From Fibrisoma limi BUZ 3 (GTDB taxonomy: Bacteria > Bacteroidota > Bacteroidia > Cytophagales > Spirosomataceae): a stretch of 64,000 nt of DNA. The position numbers and the translations under genes were made by a program. How positions within the stretch are numbered: position 1 is the stretch's first letter; every line of letters starts with the position of its first letter. Where the stretch lies: NCBI RefSeq assembly GCF_000296815.2, contig NZ_CAIT01000006.1:62001-126000 (forward strand), read 5' to 3'. Positions 50,527 through 59,321 of the stretch are shown here, one piece after another. The notes below the pieces were generated by a model, which saw only the letters and a list, made by a program, of their open reading frames with translations, was not told the DNA's origin and made no database searches.

Positions 50527-50648
50527 TCAATTTGGTCGAAAGCGCGTGGAAAGGTAAAACCGTACTGATTGTACTCAACAGCCAGGGACAAGTCGTTGAA
50601 CACTGTGCCCTGAACTACGATTACGTGAGCGGTCAGCCGTATTACTGA
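50523..50648 (+). pseudogene. 3' remnant of an unidentified gene
   Basis: A plus-strand frame of 41 codons (from GTG 50523 to the stop TGA at 50646-50648) reads as a plausible protein end: VLNLVESAWKGKTVLIVLNS, then QGQVVEHCALNYDYVSG and a final PYY. It has no upstream part; it begins where the flavin-monooxygenase fragment ends, so two decayed genes appear joined. The family is not recognised. Confidence 0.4.
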
Positions 50649-50694
50649 CGAGGGCTTTAAACAACGACAGGTGGCTCCACAACCATGTGACGGC

Positions 50695-51372
50695 TCAATC
50701 TTGCATGGGCGAATGACTCATCGTGACGCCCTCTGTCCAGTTCACAAAATCGTCAACGCTCGTAAACAGTTCGTTGGGTTGCAAAGCTCTCAGTTGGTTA
50801 ACGTCGGCTGTTCTGGCCCAGGCTGCCGCTACAAACGGGATGCCCACTTCACGGGATGCCAGGATGTCGCTCGGTGCATCGCCTACGTACCAGACGTTCT
50901 CTTTGGGCAGGTCAGACCACTGGCTCAGGATGGCTTTGATTCCGTCAACTTTTCGGGGGCCATGCACCCAGCCCGTTTCAACGTACTCGAAATAAGAAGC
51001 AAGCCGAAATTGCTGTAAAGAAATACGGGTGCTGTGTTCACCTTTTCCCGTTACCAGGCCCAGTCTTACCCGGCGCTTCTGCAAGGTTTCGAGCAGTTGG
51101 GTAATGCCCGGAAAGGGTTGTGAACACATTCCGTGCAGGCTCTCGTAGAAGCGAAGGTAGCTAGTTATTCCCTGGTCAACATAGTCAGGAATCAAAGCCC
51201 GGATGGTACCCTCTTCCGACGGCCCGAACGTAGCAATAATCTCCTCATCGGTCAGTTGCCGGTTGGCTAGTGGCTCAATAGATTGCCGGAAGGCCTGAAT
51301 ACAGAGGGGCAACGTATCGGCCAGCGTACCATCCAGGTCCAACAGGAACGCAGCCGCAAATGGGTTTTTCAT
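50695..51372 (-). CDS. HAD-superfamily phosphatase (phosphoglycolate phosphatase-like)
   Basis: 225 residues: HAD motif I LLDLDGTLADTLPL, helical cap (about 17-85), motif II VTGKGEHS, motif III lysine in GPRKVDGIKAIL, and motif IV YVGDAPSDILASREVG. It matches the Gph/PpaX-like subgroup that dephosphorylates small sugar phosphates. The substrate is undetermined. It is a single gene next to the decayed region, starting with ATG. Confidence 0.88.
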   Translation of the reverse strand: MKNPFAAAFLLDLDGTLADTLPLCIQAFRQSIEPLANRQLTDEEIIATFGPSEEGTIRALIPDYVDQGITSYLRFYESLHGMCSQPFPGITQLLETLQKRRVRLGLVTGKGEHSTRISLQQFRLASYFEYVETGWVHGPRKVDGIKAILSQWSDLPKENVWYVGDAPSDILASREVGIPFVAAAWARTADVNQLRALQPNELFTSVDDFVNWTEGVTMSHSPMQD

Positions 51373-51469
51373 AACCGTACTATTTCCCCAGAACAGGCCA
51401 GATTACGGGGTGAATTCAACGCCGTTATTAGCCTTCTCTGGTGTTAGATTGACCAACCAGCAGAAAGCC

Positions 51470-53149
51470 CTACTTAACCTCCTTCCTCTTCCCGAATTTC
51501 GTTCCGAAGAAGTCGCCTTCGTTCCAGACGGGACGCTGGTCGGCCTGGGCGGTCAGATAACCAATCAGAAACTGTAACTGCACGTGTTTGGCCGCTGCGT
51601 TGTAGTCGAACGGCTGGTCGATCTCGTCCTGGGGCGAGTGGTAGATGGTCGCCCGCCAGTCGAGGTTGAGCTTCGTACCGTCGAGCTGGGGATTACCCGT
51701 TTGGGAGCCACTTTTGACATAAATCGCCGGGATACCCTGTCGCACAAAGCTAAAGTGGTCGCTGCGCATAAACACGGCCTGTTCCGGAATCGGGTCGTCG
51801 GCAATCTGAACACCCACAAAGTTCGCAGCCGCCTGAACCTCCCGGATCATGCTTGAATGTTGGGCGCCATAGGGTACGATGTCGAGCAGCGGATGGAAAA
51901 AGAACGGCATGTCCAGACACAGATTCGCAACAATTTTGTCCTGCGGAATCGTGGGGTTGCTGGCAAAGTAGTCAGAGCCGAGCAGCCCCATTTCTTCGCC
52001 CGTTACGCCAACGAAGATAATGGACCGACGGGGGGCTTTAGGCAACGACGCAAACAGCCGGGCTGCTTCGAGGTTGATCGCTACACCGGAAGCATTGTCG
52101 TGGGCACCATTGTAAATGGAATCACCTTTGACAGGTCGGCCAACGCCGAGGTGATCGAGGTGTGAGACGTACACAACGTACTCGTTTTTCAACGCCGGGT
52201 CACTGCCGGGCAGCACACCCATTACGTTCTCGCCAATCAGGTCGTCGTTCAGCTCGGTCTGTGTCCGAATACGCACCGAACTGTTGAGCGGAAACCCCTG
52301 CGGCATACTCCGGTGGGCAACAGCCATGGCCTCCTCAAACGATTTGGCGGTGCCGGTAAAAAGCGACCGGGCCGTGGAATCGCTCAGAACAGCCGCTGCT
52401 TTCAGGTCGGGGAACGTGCGCTGGGCCTGTCCCTGCTTGTCGACCCACCGATAAACGGCCTGCCGGGCACGTGGGCCGGCCATTTCGATCCGCATCCGGA
52501 TGTCGGTCGGCAGGCTGAACATCAGCACACCTACAGCCCCATGCGCAACCGCCATCTCCTGCTTGGCCGATGAGTAATAAGCCCGCTGGTTGGATGGGAA
52601 AACGGTGGGTGCCCCGTTGAAGCAGGCCACAATTTTTCCTTTCACGTCCACTTTGGCGTAGTCATCGTAGCCGAGTTCGGGGGCGGAAATGCCAAAACCC
52701 ACGAACACAATCGGCGCTTCTACTTCGCTCGTGGGCGCATTGAAATTCGGGCTGAGGATAAAGTTACGGCCATACACCAGCGGGAACTGGCGTCCATCCC
52801 GGACGAGGGCCATCGAACTCCCTGATTCCTTAACTTGTCCCTTCCGCAGTGGAACCGCCTGCCGGTACGTTCCTTTCTCGCCAATAGGTTGAAAGTTAAG
52901 CTTCCGAAACTGTTCTTCGACGTACTGAGCCGCCATCTCATAACCAGGTGTACCGGGCTTGCGGCCCCGCAGCTTATCGTCGGCCAGGTACCTCATGTGC
53001 GCCTGAATCGCTTCAGGGCGAACCGATTGGGCCACTTTCTGAGCCTCAGTGGGTAGGGTAGTGGGCGTAGTCTGCGCGAGCACACCAGACCAGCTCAGGC
53101 CGCAGGTGAGTAATAAAGCGAGTTGTTTAGTCGGGAAGCAGAAAGACAT
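51470..53149 (-). CDS. Secreted M28-family metallopeptidase with PA domain
   Basis: About 559 residues from the Met at 53149 (signal peptide MSFCFPTKQLALLLTCGLSWS, cleaved after VLAQ); the longer frame would cross the terminator at 53223. A PA-like insert (about 140-280) precedes the M28 zinc domain: the ligands are in YVSHLDHLGVG, NGAHDNASGVAINLEAA (Asp) and GVTGEEMGLLGSDYF (Glu pair), then LDMPFFFHP and the late MRSDHFSF histidine. Members are aminopeptidases of glutamate-carboxypeptidase/Y or BSAP type. It is probably periplasmic or secreted and helps digest peptides. Confidence 0.92.
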   Translation of the reverse strand: MSFCFPTKQLALLLTCGLSWSGVLAQTTPTTLPTEAQKVAQSVRPEAIQAHMRYLADDKLRGRKPGTPGYEMAAQYVEEQFRKLNFQPIGEKGTYRQAVPLRKGQVKESGSSMALVRDGRQFPLVYGRNFILSPNFNAPTSEVEAPIVFVGFGISAPELGYDDYAKVDVKGKIVACFNGAPTVFPSNQRAYYSSAKQEMAVAHGAVGVLMFSLPTDIRMRIEMAGPRARQAVYRWVDKQGQAQRTFPDLKAAAVLSDSTARSLFTGTAKSFEEAMAVAHRSMPQGFPLNSSVRIRTQTELNDDLIGENVMGVLPGSDPALKNEYVVYVSHLDHLGVGRPVKGDSIYNGAHDNASGVAINLEAARLFASLPKAPRRSIIFVGVTGEEMGLLGSDYFASNPTIPQDKIVANLCLDMPFFFHPLLDIVPYGAQHSSMIREVQAAANFVGVQIADDPIPEQAVFMRSDHFSFVRQGIPAIYVKSGSQTGNPQLDGTKLNLDWRATIYHSPQDEIDQPFDYNAAAKHVQLQFLIGYLTAQADQRPVWNEGDFFGTKFGKRKEVK

Positions 53150-53222
53150 TCGGCAGGGTGGTCTTACTTTTGGAAATCTTAAAAGTACAAAATACCTGTC
53201 GAAAGTGATAAGCGACAAACGA

Positions 53223-53266
53223 AAACCTGCCCTACGGTTCCAGTCTTCAGAACACAGGGCAGGTTT
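53223..53266 (-). terminator. Terminator after the PhoD-like gene
   Basis: AAACCTGCCCT pairs with AGGGCAGGTTT across about 22 bases; it lies 27 bases beyond the stop at 53294. Confidence 0.7.
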
Positions 53267-53293
53267 GGAATGGAGCTTCAATGATGGGAACGA

Positions 53294-54316
53294 TTAGAAC
53301 GTAACCGGCTGTGTCAGGTACGTCGCCTGGTTGTCGCCGTTGATACGGATGGTTGCCGTCAGCGGTTTCTTGTTCCAGTCAAGTGTAATCAGGCCGTAGT
53401 TTAGCTGGGTCACCATGTCGCCTACACGGTGGCGATTGGGTTCTTCGTGCGGCTTGGATACGTGCGTCAGACCGCTGCTGGTGATGTCGTAGAGGTCATA
53501 GCCCAGGCCGGGTACAGTTTCCTTTGAAATTTCGGCCATGTGCCGGTCACCGCTGATCAGCATCGCCCCCCTGGGTTTTGTTTTGGCGAGCAGGTCCATC
53601 AATCGTTGGCGGGCAGTCGGGAAGTTGCCCCACTTCTCGTAGGGGTGTTCTTCCGGAATGATCTGAATGCCACAGCCGATAATGTGAACGTCGGCATCGG
53701 AATTGGTCAATTGCTGCTCCAGCCAGTTCCACTGGGATTCGCCCAGGATATCGCCGGACGGGTCTGGTACGTTGACCTTGCCGTCTTTTTTGAGCGGATC
53801 ACGGAAGTAGCGGCCATCCAGCAGAATCACCTTTACGCGCTGGCCTTTAGGCCCGTAAACGTGCGATGAGTAGCCGCCCTCCTGCGTGCGGAGCGGGCTA
53901 CCGGCTGGAACGTCCAGAAAGTCGAGCATCAACTGCTGGCTTTCCTTGCGACGGGGGTATTCTTTGCCACCGTCGTTGACGCCGTAGTCGTGGTCGTCCC
54001 ACACACCGATGATTGAGGCCGATTGCCGTAGCTGCTGGTAAACCGGGTTGGCTTTCTGGCGGTCATACTTGGCCTTTAGGGTATCCATACTTTCTGAATC
54101 GCCGTAGATGTTATCGCCGAGCCAGATCCAGACATCCGGTTTCTGCGCGACAATATCATCCCACAGCGGTTGAGGGCGTTTCTGGTCGCTGCATGAGCCG
54201 AAAGCGATGGTGGTGATGGGCTTTTGTGATTGGGAAGCGGTCGTTTTGGGCTTCGACGACTGGCAACCGGCCAGCAGGACGCAGCTCAGCAGACTGAGTG
54301 TTACTATGTTTTTCAT
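53294..54316 (-). CDS. PhoD-like alkaline phosphatase, lipoprotein
   Basis: About 340 residues from ATG 54316, a lipoprotein signal with lipobox LLAGC (MKNIVTLSLLSCVLLAGC). Metallophosphatase motifs: IAFGSCSDQKRP, DVWIWLGDNIYGDS, VWDDHDYGVNDGG, and LISGDRHMAEIS. This is the PhoD/alkaline phosphatase D (GH-like metallophosphoesterase) family, Ca/Fe-dependent phosphodiesterases and monoesterases. It is probably periplasmic and scavenges phosphate. Upstream frame to 54403 crosses a terminator and is excluded. Confidence 0.9.
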   Translation of the reverse strand: MKNIVTLSLLSCVLLAGCQSSKPKTTASQSQKPITTIAFGSCSDQKRPQPLWDDIVAQKPDVWIWLGDNIYGDSESMDTLKAKYDRQKANPVYQQLRQSASIIGVWDDHDYGVNDGGKEYPRRKESQQLMLDFLDVPAGSPLRTQEGGYSSHVYGPKGQRVKVILLDGRYFRDPLKKDGKVNVPDPSGDILGESQWNWLEQQLTNSDADVHIIGCGIQIIPEEHPYEKWGNFPTARQRLMDLLAKTKPRGAMLISGDRHMAEISKETVPGLGYDLYDITSSGLTHVSKPHEEPNRHRVGDMVTQLNYGLITLDWNKKPLTATIRINGDNQATYLTQPVTF

Positions 54317-54352
54317 CGGTACGAAAGGAGTATTCATCCGGCAAAAGTAAAA

Positions 54353-54378
54353 AAGCCGACCCGCAAACGGGTCGGCTT
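54353..54378 (-). terminator. Terminator after the baeRF gene
   Basis: AAGCCGACCCG pairs with CGGGTCGGCTT over a 4-base loop and is followed on the minus strand by a T-run. It is 107 bases beyond the stop at 54485. Confidence 0.85.
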
Positions 54379-54484
54379 CATGATTTGGTAATAAACAGGG
54401 CATTGATGAAATAACCGGTAGAAAAGTAGCACCGTTGTCAGAAACGACCCGAAATAACCAGCGCCCGGTGTACCCACGATTCGG

Positions 54485-55660
54485 TTAAAACCGATACAGG
54501 CCAGCTAAACGGATTGGCTCCCCATTTTTGACCATATCGACATCGTCGAGGATATGAACCTCTCCCCCGTGCCGAAGGGTTAGTAAGGCAACTTTATCGA
54601 ACAGGGCTTCATCGCCGGGTTGTCGGCGGTCGTGCAGGGTAGTTGCCAGGGTATATTCATCAAAACGACCCCAGGCCTGAACGTGCCTTTGGAGGAACAG
54701 GACCTCAATGCGCCCCATAACGGCCGCTTCAAGCAGGGAACGTAAATCTTTAGAGGCCAAGTTTGAGCCACTGGCGTTCGCAAACTCAGCCAGACGACGA
54801 TCCCTTATCTCGCTGAAGTAGCCAGTTAGCAGCTTGTTGGCCATCGGGTGCAGGTTGGTTGGATGCATGTGTTCAAAATTGCCAGTCAGTCCATCCTGGC
54901 ATAAGCGAGAATACGTATTAACCTGCCGGTAGATAGGATGGTAGTAGTTGACACCCGCCAGTACAAGGGGGACATTTTCCGTTCCCAATTGCTGAACGAC
55001 GGCTTCGTTGATGAGCCGGAAGAAATCAGCGAGCAAATGGTCCTTTTCTTTATTATCTTCATCATCACTACGGTATATCGCTGCGGCATGACGGCTATTC
55101 CCCCTGGCTCGTGTGCGTCCCTGAAGCTCTGCTTCAAAATCGTAGTAGCTGGTCACCGCTTCCAGGCCAGACGGGAACTCCAGATTCATACCCATGTGAA
55201 TTATTGAATACTGATCAGCTTTATGCAGCGTAACGCCGTTTTTTGTGATCAATAGCAGGTAATAATGGCGAGGGGGCTGCGTGAAGGGCAACAGGGGGTT
55301 GATACAGAACCCCATACCGATCTCATGGAAATTGCGGAACGGAATAGGACTATGAAAATACGTGAAATAGTCATGGCTTCGGAAAATAGCCAGCCCTTGT
55401 GTCTGATAGCGCCAAAAAATCCAGTCGTTGAGCAGGGCGTCTACAGGACGTAATAAATCATCAATATCATTACTCCGTAGTCCTTCTGTCTGAAGTTTCA
55501 AGCGGATGTCCTGAACATGGTTCTTGAGCAATAGCTTGTCCATACGTTCATTGACTTCCAGACCATACTCATGGGTAGGCAGGTAGATAGACAGGCAGTG
55601 ATCAGCCCGGCGTTCTGTGAGGTCAATAAGTACGTCTTTGTTTAATTCCAGCGTGTTCAT
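54485..55660 (-). CDS. Bacterial archaeo-eukaryotic release-factor-like (baeRF) protein
   Basis: 391 residues. The opening LTERRADHCLSIYLPTHEYG and the order of three eRF1-like parts match the baeRF families: an N-terminal domain (about 1-130, DWIFWRYQTQGLAIFRS), a middle domain (about 130-280, containing HYYLLLITKNGVTLHKAD and the loop region RTRARGNSRHAA), and an L7Ae-like C-terminal domain (about 290-391, LRSLLEAAVMGRIEVLFLQ). No GGQ tripeptide is seen in the loop where eRF1 carries it. Homologues are inferred to act in ribosome rescue or translation quality control, but function is unproven. It lies alone on its own transcript. Confidence 0.8.
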   Translation of the reverse strand: MNTLELNKDVLIDLTERRADHCLSIYLPTHEYGLEVNERMDKLLLKNHVQDIRLKLQTEGLRSNDIDDLLRPVDALLNDWIFWRYQTQGLAIFRSHDYFTYFHSPIPFRNFHEIGMGFCINPLLPFTQPPRHYYLLLITKNGVTLHKADQYSIIHMGMNLEFPSGLEAVTSYYDFEAELQGRTRARGNSRHAAAIYRSDDEDNKEKDHLLADFFRLINEAVVQQLGTENVPLVLAGVNYYHPIYRQVNTYSRLCQDGLTGNFEHMHPTNLHPMANKLLTGYFSEIRDRRLAEFANASGSNLASKDLRSLLEAAVMGRIEVLFLQRHVQAWGRFDEYTLATTLHDRRQPGDEALFDKVALLTLRHGGEVHILDDVDMVKNGEPIRLAGLYRF

Positions 55661-55876
55661 GATGTTCTGTTAGTGATTTCGGTAAGAGTTCTGGTGGCCG
55701 TCCGTACGGCAACTACCTACTAACTGAACTGCTCATAAGCTGCTGTCGTATTTATTAAAACTCTCTAATGGTTGTTTATCAGTGGGTTACGGGGCGAAGA
55801 ATAATTAAATTCTAAGGTTTGTCTTATTTTCTTTTAAGGAATAAGGGTAGTTGCTGGACAGAATTCACGTTAAAAA

Positions 55877-55910
55877 GAAACCCGACCTGATTGCAATCAG
55901 GTCGGGTTTC
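55877..55910 (-). terminator. Terminator of lemA
   Basis: Perfect 16-bp-arm palindrome (GAAACCCGACCTGATT and complement) with a 2-base centre, 18 bases beyond the lemA stop. Confidence 0.9.
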
Positions 55911-55927
55911 GACAGTTCGAGTAGTGT

Positions 55928-56656
55928 TTACTCACCAACCGGTTCATCAGGTTGGGTTGGTTCTGAATGGTTGCTGCCCACGGCTCCCTGCCGCCGTCGC
56001 TGTATCTCTTCCTTGCCTTTTTCAAGCAGTACGCGGCTGTTGGCTTCGAGTTTATTACCCATGACTCGCGTCGTCTGAGCCACCTGTGCACCGGCTCCGG
56101 CTAACTTTTGCCGAAGTAATGCTCCGTCGTCGGTGACAAAGTCTTTAAGGTTTTCAAGCTCGTCGGCATTTGATACATCAAAATAAGGGGCTTGCGGAAA
56201 GCCTAACGATGGGGCGATAAATACAAACGGAATGCTGTTACAGAAGGTGTTATAAATTCGAACACCCGCATTGTACTTCTCTCGCCGATCCTGCACTAAT
56301 GATTCGATCTTATGCAGATCGTCCATTAGGCGCATGTACGTCTGGTTCGCTTTAAGCTCAGGGTAGTTGCGGGAGAGATTATTCAGTTGGGTGATGGTGT
56401 TGTCGGCTCGCAAACTGGCTTGAGCCAAAGCTCCTAACGACTCGCCTTCAACAACCGCTATGTACGTTAGTTTTTCATGTTCGCCGTAGCTTCGGGCGAT
56501 ATCAATTAGCTTATTGACCAAATCAAGCCGTTTCTTGAGCGTAACGGTGATATTTGAATGGGCTTCTTTAACTGATTGAGCTAAGCTCTGTGCCTTGTTG
56601 TATTGAACAGCCAGATAACTGATGGCTGCGATAATGATAAGTATTAACCAGATCAT
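55928..56656 (-). CDS. lemA: LemA family protein
   Basis: 242 residues. An N-terminal membrane helix (MIWLILIIIAAISYLAVQYN) and a long helical LemA domain (about 22-185) with VKEAHSNITVTLKKRLDLVNKLIDIARSYGEHEK, LSRNYPELKANQTYMRLM and REKYNAGVRIYNTFCNSIP are diagnostic. A Q/R-rich tail ends the protein. LemA proteins are inner-membrane-anchored, facing the periplasm; their exact role is unresolved. Downstream is its terminator. Confidence 0.92.
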   Translation of the reverse strand: MIWLILIIIAAISYLAVQYNKAQSLAQSVKEAHSNITVTLKKRLDLVNKLIDIARSYGEHEKLTYIAVVEGESLGALAQASLRADNTITQLNNLSRNYPELKANQTYMRLMDDLHKIESLVQDRREKYNAGVRIYNTFCNSIPFVFIAPSLGFPQAPYFDVSNADELENLKDFVTDDGALLRQKLAGAGAQVAQTTRVMGNKLEANSRVLLEKGKEEIQRRRQGAVGSNHSEPTQPDEPVGE

Positions 56657-56729
56657 ATAAAGAATAGTTAAAGAGTGAAAAAGAACGGTATAGCCGTTAT
56701 TGTATGGTGTGAATTATGCACATATGTCG

Positions 56730-57800
56730 TTACTTCGTATTGTTCCGTAGCGAGAAGTCGTAGATCTTCAGCGACGAGGTGAATTCGCTGCCTTTGTTGT
56801 ATAGAAACGCGTACTCGCCGGCCGCTACATCCTGCTCGAAATAAACTTTGTAGAGTGTATTGCTGATCTTTTTGAACCGGAACGGGACGGCACCCGCACT
56901 GAAGCCGGATTCGCTCGTGTAGGCCGACTCCCGCCCGATTACCACCTCGCGGCCGCGCCCGCTCACCTTGGCCCGGATCAGCACAAAATCATTGGGACTG
57001 GCCACCCCGTCGAATACCGATTCGGCTACGTTGTTCATGTCTTTCCGGTTAACTCCGCTGAATACCAGATAAAAAACCGGCCGGTTATCCTCAATAACCA
57101 TGTTTGCCGACTTGTTGGCCAGACCCACGCGTGACGTCGTACCGGTGATGCCTCCGGTGTACTGATTAGCCACGGACTCGCCCACGCTGCCGGTTTTGGT
57201 CTGGTTTGTGGTTGTGGGCTCAAACTGAACGTACTGGGGTTTGGGCGTTTTGTATTCTTCGTAATAGATGCCGGGCTCGCCGAATCGGATCCGGGCCGGA
57301 ACGGGTAGTGTTTCTGGGTGCGGAGGGAGCGCACCGGCTATCAGGTTGGGGTTCATGCTTTGCTGTTGCGCCCGCTTCGGCACCATCATAACCTTCACCA
57401 GCTGGTCGGGCACCTTGGCCGTTTTCAGGGCAATAATGTCATCGGTCGACAAGTTGAAGCTGGTTTCACTATACTGAATCTTCTTCGTAATGATGTCGCG
57501 GGAAACCCCACCAGCGTACAGGTCAATGATGTCCTGGTTCCGGAGCGTGGGCAGGGGCGATGAAGCGAGCATCATTGCGTCCACGATCTGGTCGGGGACG
57601 GCAGCCTGTTTCAGTTCAATCAGCCCATTGGTCGACATGTTGAACCGGGAAGCACTGGCTTTGATTTTATCCAGAATCAGATCGCGGGCTACCTTGGCCC
57701 GAACGAGCGTGATGATGCTCTGGTTATTAATAACCTCCTGAGCTAAAGCTTGAAACGTAACAAGGGTCAGGCAAACAAGAAGGGTAAATGATCTGAACAT
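56730..57800 (-). CDS. Exported protein with duplicated 50-residue motif, unknown
   Basis: About 356 residues from the Met at 57800 (signal peptide MFRSFTLLVCLTLVTFQALA). Two tandem copies of a 50-residue motif follow at about 27-77 (SIITLVRAKVARDLILDKI, then ELKQAAVPDQIVDAMM) and 88-139 (DIIDLYAGGVSRDIITKKI, then LKTAKVPDQLVKVMM). A Pro/Thr-rich linker leads to a C-terminal domain (about 225-356) with strand-rich FYLVFSGVNRKDMNNVAE, VVIGRESAYTSES and YKVYFEQDVAAGEYAFLYN. I do not recognise the family with confidence. Location is periplasmic or surface. It is 74 bases upstream of lemA on the same strand. Confidence 0.75.
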   Translation of the reverse strand: MFRSFTLLVCLTLVTFQALAQEVINNQSIITLVRAKVARDLILDKIKASASRFNMSTNGLIELKQAAVPDQIVDAMMLASSPLPTLRNQDIIDLYAGGVSRDIITKKIQYSETSFNLSTDDIIALKTAKVPDQLVKVMMVPKRAQQQSMNPNLIAGALPPHPETLPVPARIRFGEPGIYYEEYKTPKPQYVQFEPTTTNQTKTGSVGESVANQYTGGITGTTSRVGLANKSANMVIEDNRPVFYLVFSGVNRKDMNNVAESVFDGVASPNDFVLIRAKVSGRGREVVIGRESAYTSESGFSAGAVPFRFKKISNTLYKVYFEQDVAAGEYAFLYNKGSEFTSSLKIYDFSLRNNTK

Positions 57801-57848
57801 AATGGTAGGATAGAAGTATATAGGCCGGGTCTCGGTGGGCCAAAAAAA

Positions 57849-57880
57849 GACTCGCACCAATCCATCGATTAATGCGAGTC
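57849..57880 (-). terminator. Terminator of the YeiH-like gene
   Basis: GACTCGCA (57849-57856) pairs with TGCGAGTC (57873-57880) around a 16-base loop, with T-rich sequence beyond on the minus strand. Confidence 0.8.
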
Positions 57881-57929
57881 CAGGTAAGAGAAGTAACAAA
57901 AGGTACTTGAAAATTTTGCGTACTCTCGT

Positions 57930-59219
57930 CTAACCAAACAAAAAGTACGCAATCACCAGCGTCACGCCGATGTTGAACGCCTGCGCGATCAGGAACGCGT
58001 AGAGCGGCTTGCGGCTGTTCTGGTTGATCAGGTCGGCAAAGTTGGTTTCCAGGCCGATGCTGGTGAAGGCCAGCGCAAACCATAGACCCTGCAGACTCTT
58101 CAGGCTACCTTTCACCGGCTCAATAGTCGATGGGCTGAGCACAAAGGAAAACAACAGCGACGCGCCGATGAACCCCAGGACGAATTTTGGGAAACGCTCC
58201 CAGATCACCCCTAAGGTCGGTTTTTCAATGCGTTCGCCACCGACGCCCGTAACCGTCTTGTGCGAGTAGGTCCAGTAAACGCTGATCGCAAAAGCCGCCA
58301 GGCCCAGCAAGACGTTCTGTGAAAACTTGACGATGGTGCTAATTTTGAGCGCTTCTTCACCCGCGAGACTGCCCGATGCTACTACCGCGCCCGTGGTGTC
58401 GATGGTGCCGCCGAGCCATGCACCGGTTACTGCGGGCGACAGGCCCATGGCCTGCGCTGCATAGGGCATGACCAGCATCATCGGAATGGCGGTAATGAGT
58501 ACCAGCGAAATGACGTACGAGAGTTTTTTGCTGTCACCCTGAATAGCCCCCGACGTAGCGATGGCGGCCGATACACCACAGATCGAAACGGCACTGGCCA
58601 GCATCATTGTCAGTTCGTCGTCTACTTTCAACTGCTTGCTGATCCAATAGGCAAAATACCAGACGGACAGCACGACCAGTAGGGCTTGCACCAGCCCCAA
58701 GGAGCCCGCTTTGAGGATGTCGCCGAAGATAACCGTGGTACCCAGAAGAACCAGACCGATTTTGACGAACAGTTCAGTCGAGAGCGACGCCCGCAGCCAG
58801 TCGGGAATTTTGACCAGATTGCCCACGATCAAGCCGATACTCAAGCTGAAGATAACCGCTTCGAGGTTGAGGTCTTTGAGGGTTTTGTTGCCCGCCAGCA
58901 GCAGCGCCAGCACCGTCAGGCCAAAAACAACCGGGAATCCCAGGAGCGTTGCCCGGACAGATTTACCGGTCAGGTAGGTCCCGGCCAGGGCGATGACGTA
59001 GGTAAAAGCAAACTGACCAGCAATGGCGGCTATGTTGCTGCCGGTAAAAACTTTACTGGTTAGATCACCGGCGTTGCCCCACCCAAAACTCGGCGTTGGA
59101 ATGACTAACCCCGCCAGCGAAAGCGCAATGATCAGCAGACCGAGGACAACCACGGTCCAATCTTCAGTAAGGTTGAGTTTATTTTTTTCGGTCGAAGCCG
59201 TTGGGGTTGATACGTTCAT
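57930..59219 (-). CDS. YeiH-type (UPF0324) putative transporter
   Basis: About 429 residues from ATG 59219 with about 10-11 membrane helices. UPF0324 blocks are present: SIGLIVGNLVKIPDWLR, LFVKIGLVLLGTTVIFG, MMLASAVSICGVSAAIATSG, GAWLGGTIDTTGAVVASG, and GLWFALAFTSIGLETNF. Members are reported as sulfate or sulfonate-related exporters in some bacteria, but substrate evidence is thin. No sulfur genes are nearby apart from the sulfite-oxidase-like protein 18 kb away. The alternative TTG start at 59234 is less likely. Confidence 0.88.
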   Translation of the reverse strand: MNVSTPTASTEKNKLNLTEDWTVVVLGLLIIALSLAGLVIPTPSFGWGNAGDLTSKVFTGSNIAAIAGQFAFTYVIALAGTYLTGKSVRATLLGFPVVFGLTVLALLLAGNKTLKDLNLEAVIFSLSIGLIVGNLVKIPDWLRASLSTELFVKIGLVLLGTTVIFGDILKAGSLGLVQALLVVLSVWYFAYWISKQLKVDDELTMMLASAVSICGVSAAIATSGAIQGDSKKLSYVISLVLITAIPMMLVMPYAAQAMGLSPAVTGAWLGGTIDTTGAVVASGSLAGEEALKISTIVKFSQNVLLGLAAFAISVYWTYSHKTVTGVGGERIEKPTLGVIWERFPKFVLGFIGASLLFSFVLSPSTIEPVKGSLKSLQGLWFALAFTSIGLETNFADLINQNSRKPLYAFLIAQAFNIGVTLVIAYFLFG

Positions 59220-59275
59220 AATGTATGTTTTCAAGTTTCAGGTTCAATGTTTCAATCGGGTGGTTCCAGGTTTTG

Positions 59276-59311
59276 AGGTCAACGTTTACTTCGAAACTAG
59301 GACGTTGACCT
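59276..59311 (-). repeat. Inverted repeat with GGTCAACGTTTA core
   Basis: AGGTCAACGT (59276-59285) and its exact complement ACGTTGACCT (59302-59311) flank 16 bases just beyond the flavoprotein stop at 59322. It may terminate that gene and shares GGTCAACGTTTA with the hairpin at 23420. Confidence 0.7.
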
Positions 59312-59321
59312 ATTTAAAAAA

